64,000 nt of DNA from Ancylostoma caninum (lineage: Eukaryota; Nematoda; Chromadorea; Rhabditida; Ancylostomatidae). The position numbers and the translations under genes were made by a program. The notes beneath the pieces were generated by a model, which was given only the letters and a program-made list of their open reading frames with translations, did not search any database and was not told the DNA's origin. The stretch lies in NCBI GenBank assembly GCA_037903475.1, contig JBAJFG010000297.1:1-64000 (forward strand), given 5' to 3'. This document shows, one piece after another, positions 44,660 through 58,800 of this stretch (positions are counted from its first letter, which is position 1; each line of letters begins with the position of its first letter).

Positions 44660-46500
44660 CAATGAACACGTGTTGCCTTTTGCCTGAAGCCAACGCCGCT
44701 TTACCACTGAGCCAGTCAGCCGGACTCACGGGAAAATCCCGGCCAACAGACCTCGCCAATTCACTACTGGCCCAGTTGAACTCAAGGAAAAGTTCCGAAA
44801 AATGGACCAGTGCGCCCCTTCACCTAAAACCAGCGCTACTTTACCACTAGCCCAGTCAAACCCTAGGGAAAATAACGCGCAGTGTACAAGTGTGCCCCTT
44901 TACCTGAGACCGGCGCGACACGTGTGCCCCTTTACCTGAGACGGGCGCAACTTTGCTGCTGACAGCGTCGCAGTCAAAGGAAAATCCTGACCAGCGGGCC
45001 CGTGTGCCCCTTAGCTTGAGACCAGCACTTATTTACCATTGGCCCAGTCGAACCCAAGGGAAAATCCTGACCAAGGGACCCTTGTGCTCCTTTATCTGAG
45101 GTCGGCGCCTTTTTATCATTGATCCAGTCGAACCCAAGGGAAAGTGGTGACCAACGACCCATGTGCTCCTTTACCAGAGACCAGCACCTGTTTACCACTG
45201 GCGGGAAAATTCTGACCAACGGACCCTGCTCCTTTACCTGAGACCAGCAACTGTTTACCACTGGCCCAATGGAACCCAAGGCGAAGTCCTGACCAAGGGA
45301 CCCTTGTGCCCCTTTACCTGAGACCGGCGCCTGTTTACCGTTGGCCCAGTCGAACCCAAGGGAAAATCCTGACCAACGGACCCGTGTGACCCTTTACCAG
45401 AGTTCAGCACCTGTTTACCACTGGCGGGGAAATTCTGACCACGGACCTTTGTGGCGCTTTACCTAAGACCGGCGCCTGTTTACCATTGGCCCAGTCGAAC
45501 CCAAGGGGGAATCCTGACCAACGGACCCGTGTGCCCCTTTACCTGAGACCGGCGCCTATTTACCACTGGCGGGAAAATTCTAACCAAAGGACACGTGTGC
45601 CCCTTTACCTGAGACCGGCGCCTGTTTACCAGTGGCCCAGTCGAAGCCAAGGGAAAGTGCTGACCAACGGACCCGTGTGACCCTTTACCAGAGTCCAGCA
45701 CCTGTTTACCACTGGCGGGAAAATTCTGACCAACGGACCCGTGTGCCCCTTTACCAGAGACCAGCACCTGTTTACCACTGACGGGGAAATTCTGACCATG
45801 GACCTTTGTGCCCCTTTACCTGAGACCGGCGCCTGTTTACCATTGGCCCAGTCGAACCCAAGGGAAAGAGCTGAGCAACGACCCGTGTGCCCCTTTACCT
45901 GAGACCGGCGCCTGTTTACCAGTGGACCAGTCGAAGCCAAGGGAAAGTGCTGACCAACGGACCCGTGTGACCCTTTACCAGAGTCCAGCACCTGTTTACC
46001 ACTGGCGGGAAAATTCTAACCAACGGACACGTGTGCCCCTTTACCTGAGAGCGGCGCCTATTTACCACTGGCGGGAAAATTCTAACCAACGGACACGTGT
46101 GCCCCTTTACCTGAGAGCGACGCCTGTTTACCATTGGCCCAGTCGAACCCAAGGGAAAGAGCTGAGCAACGTCCCTTTACCTGAGACCAGCACCTGTTTA
46201 CCATTGGCCCAGTGGAACCCAGGGCAAAGTCCTGACCAACGGACCCGTGTGCCCCTTTACCAGAGTCCAGCACCTGTTTACCACTGACGGGAAAATTCTG
46301 GCCAACGACCCATGTGCCCCTTTACCAGAGACCAGCACCTGTTTACCACTGGCGGGAAAATCCCGACCAATGGACCATTGTGCCCCTTTACAAGAGTCCA
46401 GCACCTGTTTACCACTGACGGGAAAATTCTGGCCAACGACCCATGTGCCCCTTTACCTGAGACCGGCGCATGTTTACCACTGGCTCAAAATCAAGGAAAA
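44660..46500. repeat. large minisatellite built of 66- and 80-bp units, about 25 copies
   Basis: The core is CGTGTGCCCCTTTACCTGAG, ACCGGCGCCTGTTTACCA, CTGGC. Spacings between successive CTGTTTACC positions from 45331 on are 80, 65, 80, 66, 80, 66, 64, 80, 80, 66, 66, 70, 80, 65, 66, 65. Long units carry CCCAGTCGAACCCAAGGG where short units have only CGGG. Frames spanning it (for example 45808-46287) are artefacts. Confidence 0.95.
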
Positions 46501-46779
46501 ACCCCAACCGATGGGAACAGCGCTACCACTTCGTTTCAAAACCATGTCAGGAAACAAAACCATGTGCTAGGATTTTGTTGTAACGGTAATCGACATTATT
46601 AGGATTATTGGGCTCCAAATCGGATTTGCAGGGAGCCCCCTCACCCCTGAGAATGGCTTGCTGGATTGAAAACATCTTATATTTCTTTGATTGTTTCAAT
46701 CCAGTTGTTTAGTTTCACCATTATTTTTTGAATTTTTATTACTAGACTGTGTACCCGGCTTTGCTCGGGTCCTGGCAAA

Positions 46780-46975
46780 AATAGCGAAAAATCAATAAAA
46801 CCGATAAATCGATAGTGCTGTACGAAACGGTTGTCATATTCGTGTTCGGCGTATTGACATACCCCAGTAGCCATGTCTTCACCGTCACTGGGGCAAAACA
46901 AGCGAAAAATCAATAAAATCGATAAATCGATAATCTAATCGATAATCCCAGGTGCAAAGTAGCCTAAAACCTACG
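46780..46975. repeat. dispersed repeat family, two units
   Basis: GCGAAAAATCAATAAAACCG (about 46790) and GCGAAAAATCAATAAAATCG (about 46900), each followed by ATAAATCGATA, match the three units at 26040-26345. It is preceded by ACCCGGCTTTGCTCGGGTCC near 46752. Confidence 0.75.
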
Positions 46976-49900
46976 CCGGCCCTTAGGGAGGTGTCACCCT
47001 ATAACAAGGAGGATAAAGATCTAGGACGAAAAAAGCGGACAATGTGGAAATTTAGGCCAGGGGCCCCTTTTTTAAAGTACTCATCACAACACTGCGTATC
47101 GACAATGCGCTGAGAGTCGACGCGCAGTAACGGAAGTGTTTTCGGGGATTAGCGACCAAATCTTTTAATATAGTAGGATATTTAGGTGAGGGCTGGTTCA
47201 CCTTCCTCCCATCAATTTCTTAGAACTAGATTTTGTTTGTTAATGGTGTTACAGGACTCTTCTTGGTGCACCTAAAAGTGGCATAGCATGTAAAATAGAC
47301 AGTGTCACCGGCCGGAGTTGAGTCGTATTTTAGCATTGTTCATTTTCTTTTTGATTGCACTTAATCTCTATCACGTCATGGGTGCAAAAAGAGCAAACAA
47401 TGACTAAGACCCCGATTCCGCTGCGAATATTAATTTTACCCCTTTTCAATGGAAAATGGCGCAATTTGTCTATGCATAAAGTGAAAACCGTAGATGTTCC
47501 AAGAAGTGGTGAACTACCCGCTCTACTAAGTGAAAAAGTTGCCGTTGCAAAAATGGATATACATTTTCCTCACCTCTCGGCTTAATGATGACAACGTTAT
47601 GGCAAAAATATCAGAATATGTCACTTTTTTCTCTGGAAAAGCTTACCCATTCCAGATGAGCTGAAATCCTGGAACGTTCCCGAGAACGCTTATAAATGCG
47701 GGCCTCACCTCATATCCGAAGAAACTGATGCGGGTGCTCAAAATATCAACGCGGAGCCAAACGGTATCCACGCTTCACATAATTTATCCCCTGGCAGCTC
47801 GTTCACTGTGGCTATTTATTAACTGTGAGCAACAGCCACGAAGCCAGTACAAAACGCATAAAAACTCGCTAGCGGTAGAGGATGTTTAATGCTGGAACGC
47901 AGATGCTCTGGCAAACTCCGCTTTGAGCGGTGGACTCATCGTTCTCTTTCAACCACCTGCCTGATTTTCTGTTCAGTTCCCGAGTGACGAGCGAAGGCCG
48001 AAACGTTTGCCGGCTCTTGTTTTGGTGGAAGGCTCTGCTTCCAGATTACATTAAAGAGTTTCTGAGCTACAAACAGGGAGCATTAGCTTCCTTCAGTGCT
48101 AGAAAATGTTCCTGATGAGGTATTTGGGATGGATGCAGCGATGATTCACGATTTGACGACTCCTCACAGCATGCATTTAACCAGATGTGAAATGTGGACA
48201 GCAGATGCCTCATCACTCATCGAGTTTCTCTTCATTTTTGTCTTTGCTGTTCTGAAATTCTCTATATCTGCATATTTTCCTGCTTCAGGATTGAATCCTT
48301 CGTTTAGGACGGCATGTATTCTCGTTTTGCTAGATGATTATCGCATATATGCGTGTATATTATTTTAATGAGTGCAATTACACTAAGCTCTGTGTTTGTT
48401 GTTCTCATATATCTCATATATCTAACTACTATGAATACTTTAGTCTGTAACTTGTTACGCATTCTTTTCTTTGGAAAGTGTAAAGCTATATACAAAGCGT
48501 TTTAGATCTGCTAATAGCTTAGTATGTTAACACCCATAAACTGAGTAAAACCTTAGTTCTGTTCGCAGAGCTAAGAACGCAATATCTTCATTATTACATC
48601 GCTATTCTCATGTCAAAATCAACGACGTCATTAGGAGAGAAAGAAATCCAGCTGGCTCCTGGATGACGGAACAATGTGCATGCGTATCAAGCTCCCTGCT
48701 GACGTTCCTCCTCAGTTTCACTTCTTTCTCCTGGCCGCGACATTACACTTGTCGGCATTGGAGAGTTGTGCGAGCTGGATTGCTAATCCAACCACATGGC
48801 TACTTCTCTCTTCCATGATTTCTTCGTCGTCGTCATTTTTCTGGCCTGAAAAGCATCGGAGCGCTATGCGTAAAGCCTTGAAATGCCCGCGTATTTGACT
48901 CTTATTATGGGTATTGTGCCCTTGGATTGCTCTATGGAAAAAGATGATGATATAGCGTGAAATTCGTGAAAGCCCGACTGGGCACGGGGGGACGGATATG
49001 CGATATCTGTTCACAAAGTCTTGGACTCACTCATAACAGTGTAAACAAGACTCTCAGTTGTTGCCGATTATCAACATTGTGACGCTTACAATGACGAATG
49101 ATCGCCGCACATTTCAGGACTACTGTCAATATCCTCGGCTAAAAAAACATTCATGGCTGCTCAGACTTTTAATCTGCTCTGCAGGCTGCATAGCAATGTG
49201 GCATTGAAATCTTTTCTTCTATTCTTCACCCAGAACAAAATGAGCAGTTGTTCAGTTGTCACCTTTGCATCTGAAAATGTTAACCAAATGTCAACGTCGT
49301 GCGAAATCCTATGAGTCAGCTGTTTTACAGTATAAAACACAGGAGCTATTCAAAAGCTCGAAGTTTCGAATGTCTTGTCTTCACAGAATGCTCTGCAGTC
49401 CGATTTATGTTTACTGACTTCACTTTGTGGGTCGTATGCCTCAATTTAGTCTACAGAATTCATATTCGTGTGTTGCGTGGTTATAACTTCAAAAACTCCT
49501 GTAAATGTCCGAACTTTTCTGTGTTTCCTGGTTGTCCAGGTTTTCATCTCTCATGAAATTCCTCGAGCCACCGTAATGACTTCCTCAATCGTTCATCTGT
49601 AGTCTTGTCCACGTTTTTCTGAACACTTCCGGGAAGATTAGCACCTACCCGCCCTTCCTAACTTGACGACTTCCCAGGAGAAAATGGATTACTTTGTTAG
49701 AAAGACTCGTCTCAGTCAACGATGACGAATAAAGATAGCAAGATAAACTACATTTTGCCCGAGAAACTTGTTCACTCCGAGTAAGCTGGGAGCTGGGAGC
49801 CTTCCCGGGAACATTCTTGAGTACGGGCACTATGCGTCGACGTAGGGTTGGAACCTTCAGATCCCCTAGTAAGGTGGTGGTGGTTTTACTTTTTTCCTTT

Positions 49901-52312
49901 TTTCAGTTCTCTAGACATAGGGTCGTTGTAAATGCTCCACCTTATCGTCTCCATCGGTAATTTTTGCTGGTGACCTTCTCTGCTTAATTCATTTCTACCC
50001 GGAATAGTTAGTTCTAAGAAGTGGTAATTCGTACACGATTGCCAAGAAATTGAATATTCTACAGCATTATTCACAATACGGTCATTACCTCGTCACTTAT
50101 TCAGAACTCCGAGACAACGTAAAATTGCCGAGGCAAAGTCCCAAGAGTCCCACTGCGAATTCAATTACACTTTCCGTAACTCTATTATATGTGCACTGTT
50201 TCTCTGAGTCTTCACCTTGACTTGCCTACTCGTAGCTTTGTTTTAATCTGAACTCTTTAGCAAATAAGCTGTAGAAATTTCAATTAACAATTGGAATGAC
50301 AATTGGTTTTAGAAACGTCTAGACAACATTTGAAGTCTGCAGCTGCTGGAAATCAACGTTTAGAGGGAACTGTTATTATGTGGTTTTGTTTCACAATGTG
50401 GATATGTAGTGCCCTGTTCTGTTATTGAAAACTCTGCGTACGGGAATTTCATTTGGCAACATGTACAGACTTTTCTTTCTATGAGTATTACTGGTTCTTC
50501 ATTTCAATATTGTTAGAGCGTGAAGGAGAACTTCCCGGGTTTTTACGCTTAAGCTCAGTTCATAGGTGTTTAAAGGCTAAGAGCCGATTTAGATTTCTCA
50601 TCTACAATAATAAACCTAACTCAAAATCAAGTTGGGGTCACAATCATTGAAAAATCCTTGATATCCTATTCGTAGTCGAGTTGTATGCCTAATGAAGCTA
50701 TAATAACTAGCAAGTACAGAGGATCCAAGGTACATAGTAGACTGCTGGGTAAAGCACCTAAAATGATATTATAGTTCAGCGGAGCTTAGCCTTGAAAGAC
50801 TACGATAATCTGTGTTGGGATTTTTGACTTGTAAGCGTTTTCGGAAAGATCTAGAGATCCCAAATGAACCGAAACGAATCATATTGCGAGCTAAACTTGT
50901 TGTACTCAATTTTTTTGCTCTTCTCACTCTACTTCACATGCACTGTGAAGGTAGAGCACCAGAAACAACTCGTTTTCATAACGTTTCACTGGAAAATGCT
51001 GTTTTTTTTCAAACAAAGACGTTGCCGTATCCTGTAGTTCCTTCGAGTTTTCGACAAAATATATAGATTCCTGGACGTTGACGGAAACTTTACAAGCGAT
51101 CTGCTGTTCCGGAATGGGCGGCTTTCCATAACAAAAACTGCCACATGTCATTCCGCATTCATTTACGTTATGCTCTCTCATTTTTTATCCATAAATTAAG
51201 TTTCTTAAACGTGTTTTTATTATGTTTCCATCACTTTGGCATGACCTCTGTACGTGAAATTCGCCAGTTTTCGTTCGCAAGCTGGTCCACTCAGGATTAT
51301 CTCTGGAGAGATCTTCCTGGGATTGAGCATGAATCTTGCCGGAGGTGCTCCAGGTATAATAGAGCTTTCCCTATTCTCCGAATGCAGAACATCCCTCCTC
51401 AGGAGTTTCCTCTTCTCCCAAGTTGGTGTCTTAACTGAATAACATCTATTCAAAGTATAGATGTAGTCGTTGTAATGTAATACACCTATGTTATACATTG
51501 CTTACGTCTATGAGAACGCGCTTATTGCTTGCACTTATTGTCGCTCACTGCACTCATTTTCCTCACTTCCTCCATCCTCAAGCATAGAAATGTGTGTTGT
51601 GGACGGAAACGGTGCAACCACTTGTACGCAGTTTTCGTGCAAGAAGCAGCTGTCTGCACGCTGTACCAATCACTGATTGGTTTCGTTTGAGCCGCCGAAA
51701 CAGCACCAATACATTGGTGAAGGGATTTGATGAAAAAAATATTATAAATAGGTTAAAAATACATCTGGAATCCTCTTAGTAGCTCATGGTATATGGATCA
51801 GGCCACCATTTTTTCTGTACCCCTCACAATATGCATTACTATTTTAAAATTGATAAAAGTTGATTTTCAGGCTTTTCTTCGGCTTCTGCAGCCACGAGCT
51901 TTGTTTTTCAATGATGTTTTTGTTGTTGTACTTTTAATCTAGCCTAGTATACCCAGTCACAAAGAAACGAATAACCAATCAGATGAAAGAAGATAGATCT
52001 GAGGCGTTGAGTGAGAATGGCGGAAAAGCAAGGAACATTGTTGATTTTCACGCTAAAAAGTAGCTACATACAATTGATTTGAGTGCTTTATATGAATATC
52101 TAACCGAGGAGGGAAATTCGCCATTGAATTTAGCACCCGAAACGAAAACAGTGCTCTGGATGAGGAAGAATGACTGGCAGGTTCTTCTCTTTTCCTTTTC
52201 TCTTAATATTTTTAAATGAAATACTACCAATACGAGAGTCCTTCTACATAATCATTTATAGTATTAGTATATTATACACATGTAGAAGCTTTGGGATATT
52301 ATATAGTATTAG
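46976..52312. other. long gene-poor interval
   Basis: I found no exon chain or repeat that I can support. Small frames such as 48096-48368, 50812-51066 and 51145-51438 have no recognised domains. Composition is ordinary AT-rich intergenic or intronic sequence. Confidence 0.4.
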
Positions 52313-54169
52313 TACGGTTCGCTCCGCAGCCAGTAGCAAATGGGTGCCCCCGGACGACCCGGGGTCGCCCCTTTGCGTCCCTCTATTAAACACTGAATTA
52401 ACGAGGCCACAATTGAGTAAATGGATAAAACCACTACCGGATTTCTATGAACGGACCGTGTGGAAAGTGCGTGCAGTAGAACTAGTGCTCTACGATGCTT
52501 TCGAAAAATTGACGATTGAGCACATTTTCATTTTTTTCCCAATTTTCACGGTGCTACTTCAGTCGAATTTCATGGTTTGTCGAAGTCAGTACACCAGAGC
52601 TGATTGGAGCTAGAAGTGCTCTACAAGAATCCTCAAAAATCAAGGAATAGGAAAAATGTGATTTTAGGTTTTCAGCTTGTGAACCACAAATCGAGTGCAT
52701 TGAGCGTTAAACGAAAAGGAAAAAGTGGACTTTTTCCCTTCTCTCAATCTTCTTAGAAACAAAAATGATGATTACGAAGTAATCGGGTTGGATTGTTTTG
52801 AAGTACAGCTTCCCCGTAGTCTACAAAATTTCTAAAATTATTGAAAATTCTGCGGCTCGGCTTCGGAAATGCGAAACTGGTGACAGCTGGGTGTCTCCCA
52901 CAGCGAGGTGGGAGCCTTAATAGGAAATCTCGAAAGTTTGGTCAAACTACACAGCATGATGCCGTACATTTTATTTCATCTCAAACGGAAAGGTGGAACA
53001 TTTATGGAGATGATAAATTCGACATAGGGGATAGCATCATTCGATTGAAATGACTATAGAATTAGCCCAAATTCAGAAAACGGAATGAATTTGCATCTGC
53101 GAAGGGTTAAAAGCATGACAGCAGATATTGGTGTTGGACTAGCTTGCGTTATCATGCAGTATAACCAAAGTTATACTGCTCTAGGTGTATTATCGAAGGA
53201 TCGCGAGGTCAGTACAGCGATTACGAAGGGAACTGCGAAAGTCACGCCAACCCTTCAGGCATTTTCCTGGTTTTCCCTGTTACCTACAGGATTAGAGAGG
53301 TCACAGCTGTTGTCGTAACGTGATTGCTCTATCAACTAGTCAAAAGAACTTGATCATAGTTATATGCAGGCCGCAACATTCCAATCATCTTCTCCACTTC
53401 CATTTATTATTCTATTGCAGTCCTCAATCAACAACTTCAATTTGGAATGCATCCTTCATTTTCACGAAGTCTAAAGCCTAAGTTTACTGACGTCTGCTGG
53501 TTTGGAAACGTACTTGAGCAAGTTTTCGAGTACTGCTGAAGAATACTGTTGAGGCTCCTAGCTCCCTGTAGGTGACAAACATCTGTCACCAACTTATTAT
53601 TCTCGGAACCTAGAGACCAAATTTTCGATTTTATTTTTTCGAATTTTGGAAATCTTGGAGATTCTATGGGAAACCAGTATTTCGATACATTCCCTTGCGG
53701 GTATATCGAAATCATAAATTTTGTTTCTTAGAACATTGGAGGAAGAGAAGGAATTGACTTTTGAACTTTTCATCTAGTGCTTTGTACGCTCGATGCGTAA
53801 TTCACAACCAGAGAATGTAAGGTTACAATTTCCAGATTCTCTCCATTTTGAGGAGTTCAGTAGTGCAAGACTAGATCTTAGTAACTGCATAGTAGTGATC
53901 ACAGAAAACCATAAAATTCTTCTGAAGTAGCACCGTGAAAATTGGAAAAAACAGAGATGTGCTCAATCGTCAATTTCTCAAAAGCATCGTAGAGCACTAG
54001 TATTTCTGCACACACTTTCCACACGGTCGGTTCAAAGAAATCCGGTAGTGGTTTCATTCACTTACTCACTTTTGGCCTCGTTAATTCCGTGTTTAATAGA
54101 GGGACGCAAAGGGGCGACCCCGGGTCGCCCGGGGGCACCCATTTGCTACTGGCTGCGGAGCGAACCGTA
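52313..54169. repeat. inverted duplication, about 1.86 kb, with TA at both edges
   Basis: The outer arms start TACGGTTCGCTCCGCAGCC at 52313 and end GGCTGCGGAGCGAACCGTA at 54169. About 250 bases (52313-52565 against 53920-54169) are roughly 90% identical by eye. Similarity continues inward at a lower level: a segment at about 52800-52940 matches the reverse complement of about 53560-53690. Both arms keep a matching frame with KWVPP, DPGSPLCVPLLNTELTRP and VLYDAF-EKLTIEHI. It may be a TA-targeting transposon with long inverted repeats, or an inverted gene-fragment duplication. Confidence 0.75.
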
Positions 54170-55824
54170 TATAACAAACTAGTGTATTGTAGTCTTAGAA
54201 TGTAATAAATATATAGTAGCATCGAAATTTCATGTGTTTTCTGACTACGCATCTGTTGAAATATTTCAAATATTGCAATGAAACGTTCTGAATTCATAGT
54301 TTAATATATGCAGAGTTTCCCTTGTGATTTTGTTGCTAATACAATTTCTGAGATTATTTTGGACTTTTAAACCATAGAGTGGTTAACGTTCTTTGTTTAC
54401 TCGACATCATGGAAAACGCTATTAATCCCTCAAAACCCTTACTGGGTTCCATTTCTATGATTCACAAATAAGTCAATTTTTTTTGTATAATCCCAAGCAA
54501 GAAAAGTAGCCGCATTGCTGTGATATAATCCTTGACCTGTTTCTAAAAAAATTTTGGAAACCCGAATTCCATTACTTTTCTCGTATAAGACGGACAAAGT
54601 ACTCATATTCAGTGATATATAAGGGAATTACAGTTGGCTCATGGATATTTTCAAAAGTATGCCTTTCCATTAATGAAATCTTATCTATGTCTTCAAACTA
54701 AAGGGATTTCCGAAAAAAGAAGCTTGTATGCATGTGAGAGTGTGCGAATTCTGCTTCCTAATACTAAGATGGATGGATGGCGCCGGCATTGTTACTTCGA
54801 GCCGCTGCACTTATTAATTTCGCGAACTCTTCAAGTCCTTGAGGGACGTAGCAAAGTGCGCTCAGCTATTGTGCATCTAAATTAGTACATGCCTAACGGA
54901 AGAGGACTTTCATTTCAGGGATCCTGGCGCAAGGATGGCTAGGGGATCGTCTCCTCGCGTGTGTAGACGTCTTCAATTAGAGAACACGGTGAATGTTCTG
55001 GGGAGCATTTAATTAGGGCGGGTGGTGGTTGAGTGGCGGGCCACGACACCAAGTGGTCCCAAGGCGGGGGGCCAGGCCGCCCCGACTTCGGCACGTGTGC
55101 ATTGCCTCGGGCTAGCAATCGATCGCGCCGCGCCCCATCGAGACTAGCAAGACCTGAATTGTGGCCGAACCCTTCAAACCCACCTCCTCCATCTTCACCC
55201 TCACGTCCCTCACTCATTCCTCGCGTCACTCGCCTAATCAGTCCGCACCCCGTACCTGAACGTTGTGGCCCCGGGCGCCTCCGCTCTCTCTCTGGGGTGC
55301 TGCCATGCACTTCCGCCCTCACATTCTCAATTTCACGTACACGTGAGCTTCGCCGTGGTTTAAGTCGTCTCCATTAGAGCCGAGGGAGGCGATAGTGCTT
55401 GGCGGCTGCCTAGTCACGGTATTTACGGCGAGCCCAAATCAGCTGCAGTAATTAAAACGGGCCGAAGCAACTCATTCCTCGAGAATGCGGCTCCGTTCTC
55501 TGCGAGTTCGCTGTGCGACCACGTCAACACTTTCTCAGGCCTTTACCAGCTCGTTTCTACTTGTTCCGTTTCGTGTGAACATGTTTTTGTGTACATCTAC
55601 CACTACTCTTTTCACTGTTTCCGCATTTTCTCCATGTTTTACATCTATGCGTGCATGCGAAGGCTACCTGTGGTGTCGGGCGAATTCACTAGTGCATTTC
55701 TTGTTGCAATTCGCAAGTGCAACGCTTTTCTCGCCTAAATGTGTGAGTGGTGTCGGCGATTTTCGTATTCAAGGATTGCAGCGCGAGTGGCTCGTAGGAC
55801 TGGGCATGGTGTGAGCCGGCGGCG
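54170..55824. promoter_or_regulatory. upstream region of the innexin gene with a GC-rich block
   Basis: Sequence from about 54900 to 56100 is clearly richer in GC and CpG than the rest of the window and immediately precedes and includes innexin exon 1. This is consistent with a promoter or 5' untranslated region. The overlapping opposed frames at 54939-55377 are probably by-products of composition. No TATA-like site was fixed. 54170-54900 is ordinary AT-rich sequence. Confidence 0.4.
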
Positions 55825-58800
55825 ATGCTACTCTACTATTTTGCGAGCGCTGTCAAGTCGATACAGTTCCATGTGGACGATGACATCATCGACAAGCTCA
55901 ACTACTATTACACTACTGCCATCATCACTGGTACGAAAATGTGTACATGTCACTTGAATTACTCGATCCCATTACCACACGGCGGCGCGGCGAAATCTTG
56001 TGTGGGGGAATGTCGCGAATTTGTCGCGACCACGCTGCGTTTAACCGCATTTTAGCGTGCACAATTGGCGACGCGACCATAACTGAATCAGTCGACTCAA
56101 CTATTACGAGCACGCACGCACTTTGAAACGAAGAATCGCGACGTGAATTGCATTACCTCGTCTCTCGTCATTCGCAGCTCACCATTTTGGGCTCCACAAC
56201 CGAAATGTTATCTGGGAAACCCAAATACATCGCGCCATTTCCAAGAACATCACTCATTTTATGATGATGATTCCCCGGATTTTTGTTAAGTCACCGCCTT
56301 CTGACGACTAATGAATGTAGAATGTCGCGTTGAAATTTTCTGAGAGTCACCTGACCACGTTTTTACAAAGGTATCGTTGACTGAGGGGTAAAAAAAACGC
56401 GTTCGCTAAGATGCCACTCTCGTCACCATCTCTTAATCTGTCACTGAGCCAGCCCGCTAAAAGCTAAGTGAAATGGAATCCTTGCCGGGGCGCACCCGCA
56501 ATTGCAAATTAAAGGTCAGGAAAAGCCGCTTTTTATGACAGTGTCAAATTCTTAAGTTTGTTAAGCCTAATAGCTGAAAAAGTTCGACCCGGCTGTTTCT
56601 CCGGATGGGAATCCACGGCTATTTTCCCACACATCGGCCTTGCCCTGTGCTCGTTTTTACTCATAATTTCTGCGTTTCATATGATCATCAAACGTCCAAA
56701 TCCTTATCCTTCATGGATTCTTATATGGAGTCCTGGAAAGTTCAAAGAATCCACGATCAACAACTAAAGACCCGGCTATTTTGTACATGTGGTATTGTTC
56801 ATTGGCAAATTTGGCCGTATCCAGCGCATCTGGTTCACGTTCCTGCACATTTTGTGTAAACGTGCTGATTCATCCGAGATATCCGCAAAATCCTATCCAC
56901 ATCAAGGATGCTTCCGGAGGAACACCACGACAAATATCCCTGAAAAGAATTCTTAGGCTGCTCACGAAAATAGATTGTTTTCCACACAAACAAGCACTCT
57001 GCATTGAATATTACTTCAGCAGCATAATAGGCGCCGCTTTGTCAGAGTAAGTAATCTACTACTGACTAGTAATTGTATACGATTGTAATGCTGAAAAGCG
57101 TTAGTCAGTCCAGCATTAGATGTAATGCGTGGAACTAGGGTTGCTACAGCAATTTTTCCAGCCATAACCATATATGTAAGTGCATGGAGCCGCTGTCTTC
57201 CTGGATTTCTGGATACGAACGTGGAGCCGGGGTGATATGAGAAGAACGCGCTCATTAAGTACCAATATTGCCCTCAGGCTCACCTTGTTACTAGCGCCTA
57301 GCACTGAATAGGGATTAATTATTGTGTATGCATCTGTTGGAAGGTATAAGAAAAGGAGAACAAATGCCGTAGTGGTGGTCGGGGTTGAAAATAGAGAGAA
57401 AATGGAAAAGAAAACAAGCAAAGAAGTATGAATAACACACACTTCTGTTGCACGCTAATCCTACTTTTTTAGTGTTCGCCATACTCGTCTCAGCAAAGCA
57501 GTATGTCGGTGAGTCTGCTCTTTTTTCTTGTCCATCATGTAGTTGTAGCTGAAAATTCATGGGGAGTGACGTTAACAGCACTGCCCAGACGTCCTACCAT
57601 TCATAATAGATGTTCGCAGATGTCTTTTTTCAGGACTTACATTAATTCGACTTTGTCACTAGGCTGATTTTTCAGGTTTCCCAATCCAATGTTGGGTACC
57701 GGCCACGTTTACCGAGCCCATGGAACAGTACACAGAGAACTATTGCTGGGTGCAGAACACCTACTTCCTGCCTTTACATGACTACATACCGCACAATTAT
57801 GCGGAACGAGAAAATCGACAAATCGGGTAATTCCCTATTTTACTACTAATTTGCTATATTAACTGGAAAAAGTTTTACTATAAGTGAATGTTTCTGGTTA
57901 TCGCTTTTTTTGCAGGTATTATCAATGGGTGCCATTTGTGTTAGCCTTGGAAGCATTATTATTTTACGTTCCAACCATCGTTTGGAGGTTGTTGAGCTGG
58001 CAGTCAGGTAACTGGTATTTCGAAATGGAATTTTGTTACTGTTTAGTTCGAAGTACAGTGATGGCCAGTGCAATATGGCCAAGGGTATTTTTCACAATTG
58101 AATTCTGTGGTATATTTCACTTCTGAATTGGTGTTTTAATACTGGCCGCTTTTATGCATACATGCATACCTGCTGCATTCATTTTCGATCATTTTACACA
58201 TATTATTGATGTTTTCTATATTTCCATTGAATTATCTAATAGTATGAACTGATTAACACGAGATTACTGGAGCACCGCGGTACCATCTTCCTTTTTCAGC
58301 TGCATGTTTTCCACCGCATTTCCAGTGGGAAGACCTCTAACAAGCAAAAGAAGGAGAATTCTCTCTTTTACCAACTTAAGGCCCACAAATTCCTGGATAT
58401 CTCAAGAACTCCGCTACTTTACCACACTTCCCGCTGAACTACCACATCCACGCTAATTCCTGCCCTATCCACATCGGTGTTTATCGCTGACCACTGGCGA
58501 TAAATATTTACAGTTTATTGCCTGAAGAAACCACTATTCAAGATTTGTTTTCCGTGACCACATGGCTATTATCTGCGCGGCAGTTGCATGGATTTCGCGC
58601 TAAGCATATGAGCGTAGTACATTTGCTTCGATTTTTCTGGCTTGAGCAAAACTAACGGAATTAAAACTGTTAAAGGAGGAGCATCGGTGAGGGGAGCGCA
58701 TATCCGCGAGGCATAGTCAAGATATTAGCTACAACTTTGTTGTTTTTGGAGCCTCGATTGATATTTTTGTTAAATAACTTATTTTTCACTCATTTCAGCT

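Noticed and set aside
45808..46287. 159-codon ORF in the minisatellite
   Set aside because: Periodic translation of 66/80-bp units without any domain; several other frames are open too.
54939..55377. two overlapping opposed ORFs of 127 and 114 codons
   Set aside because: They lie in the GC-rich innexin upstream block; proline/arginine-rich composition follows base composition and no splice or domain evidence exists.
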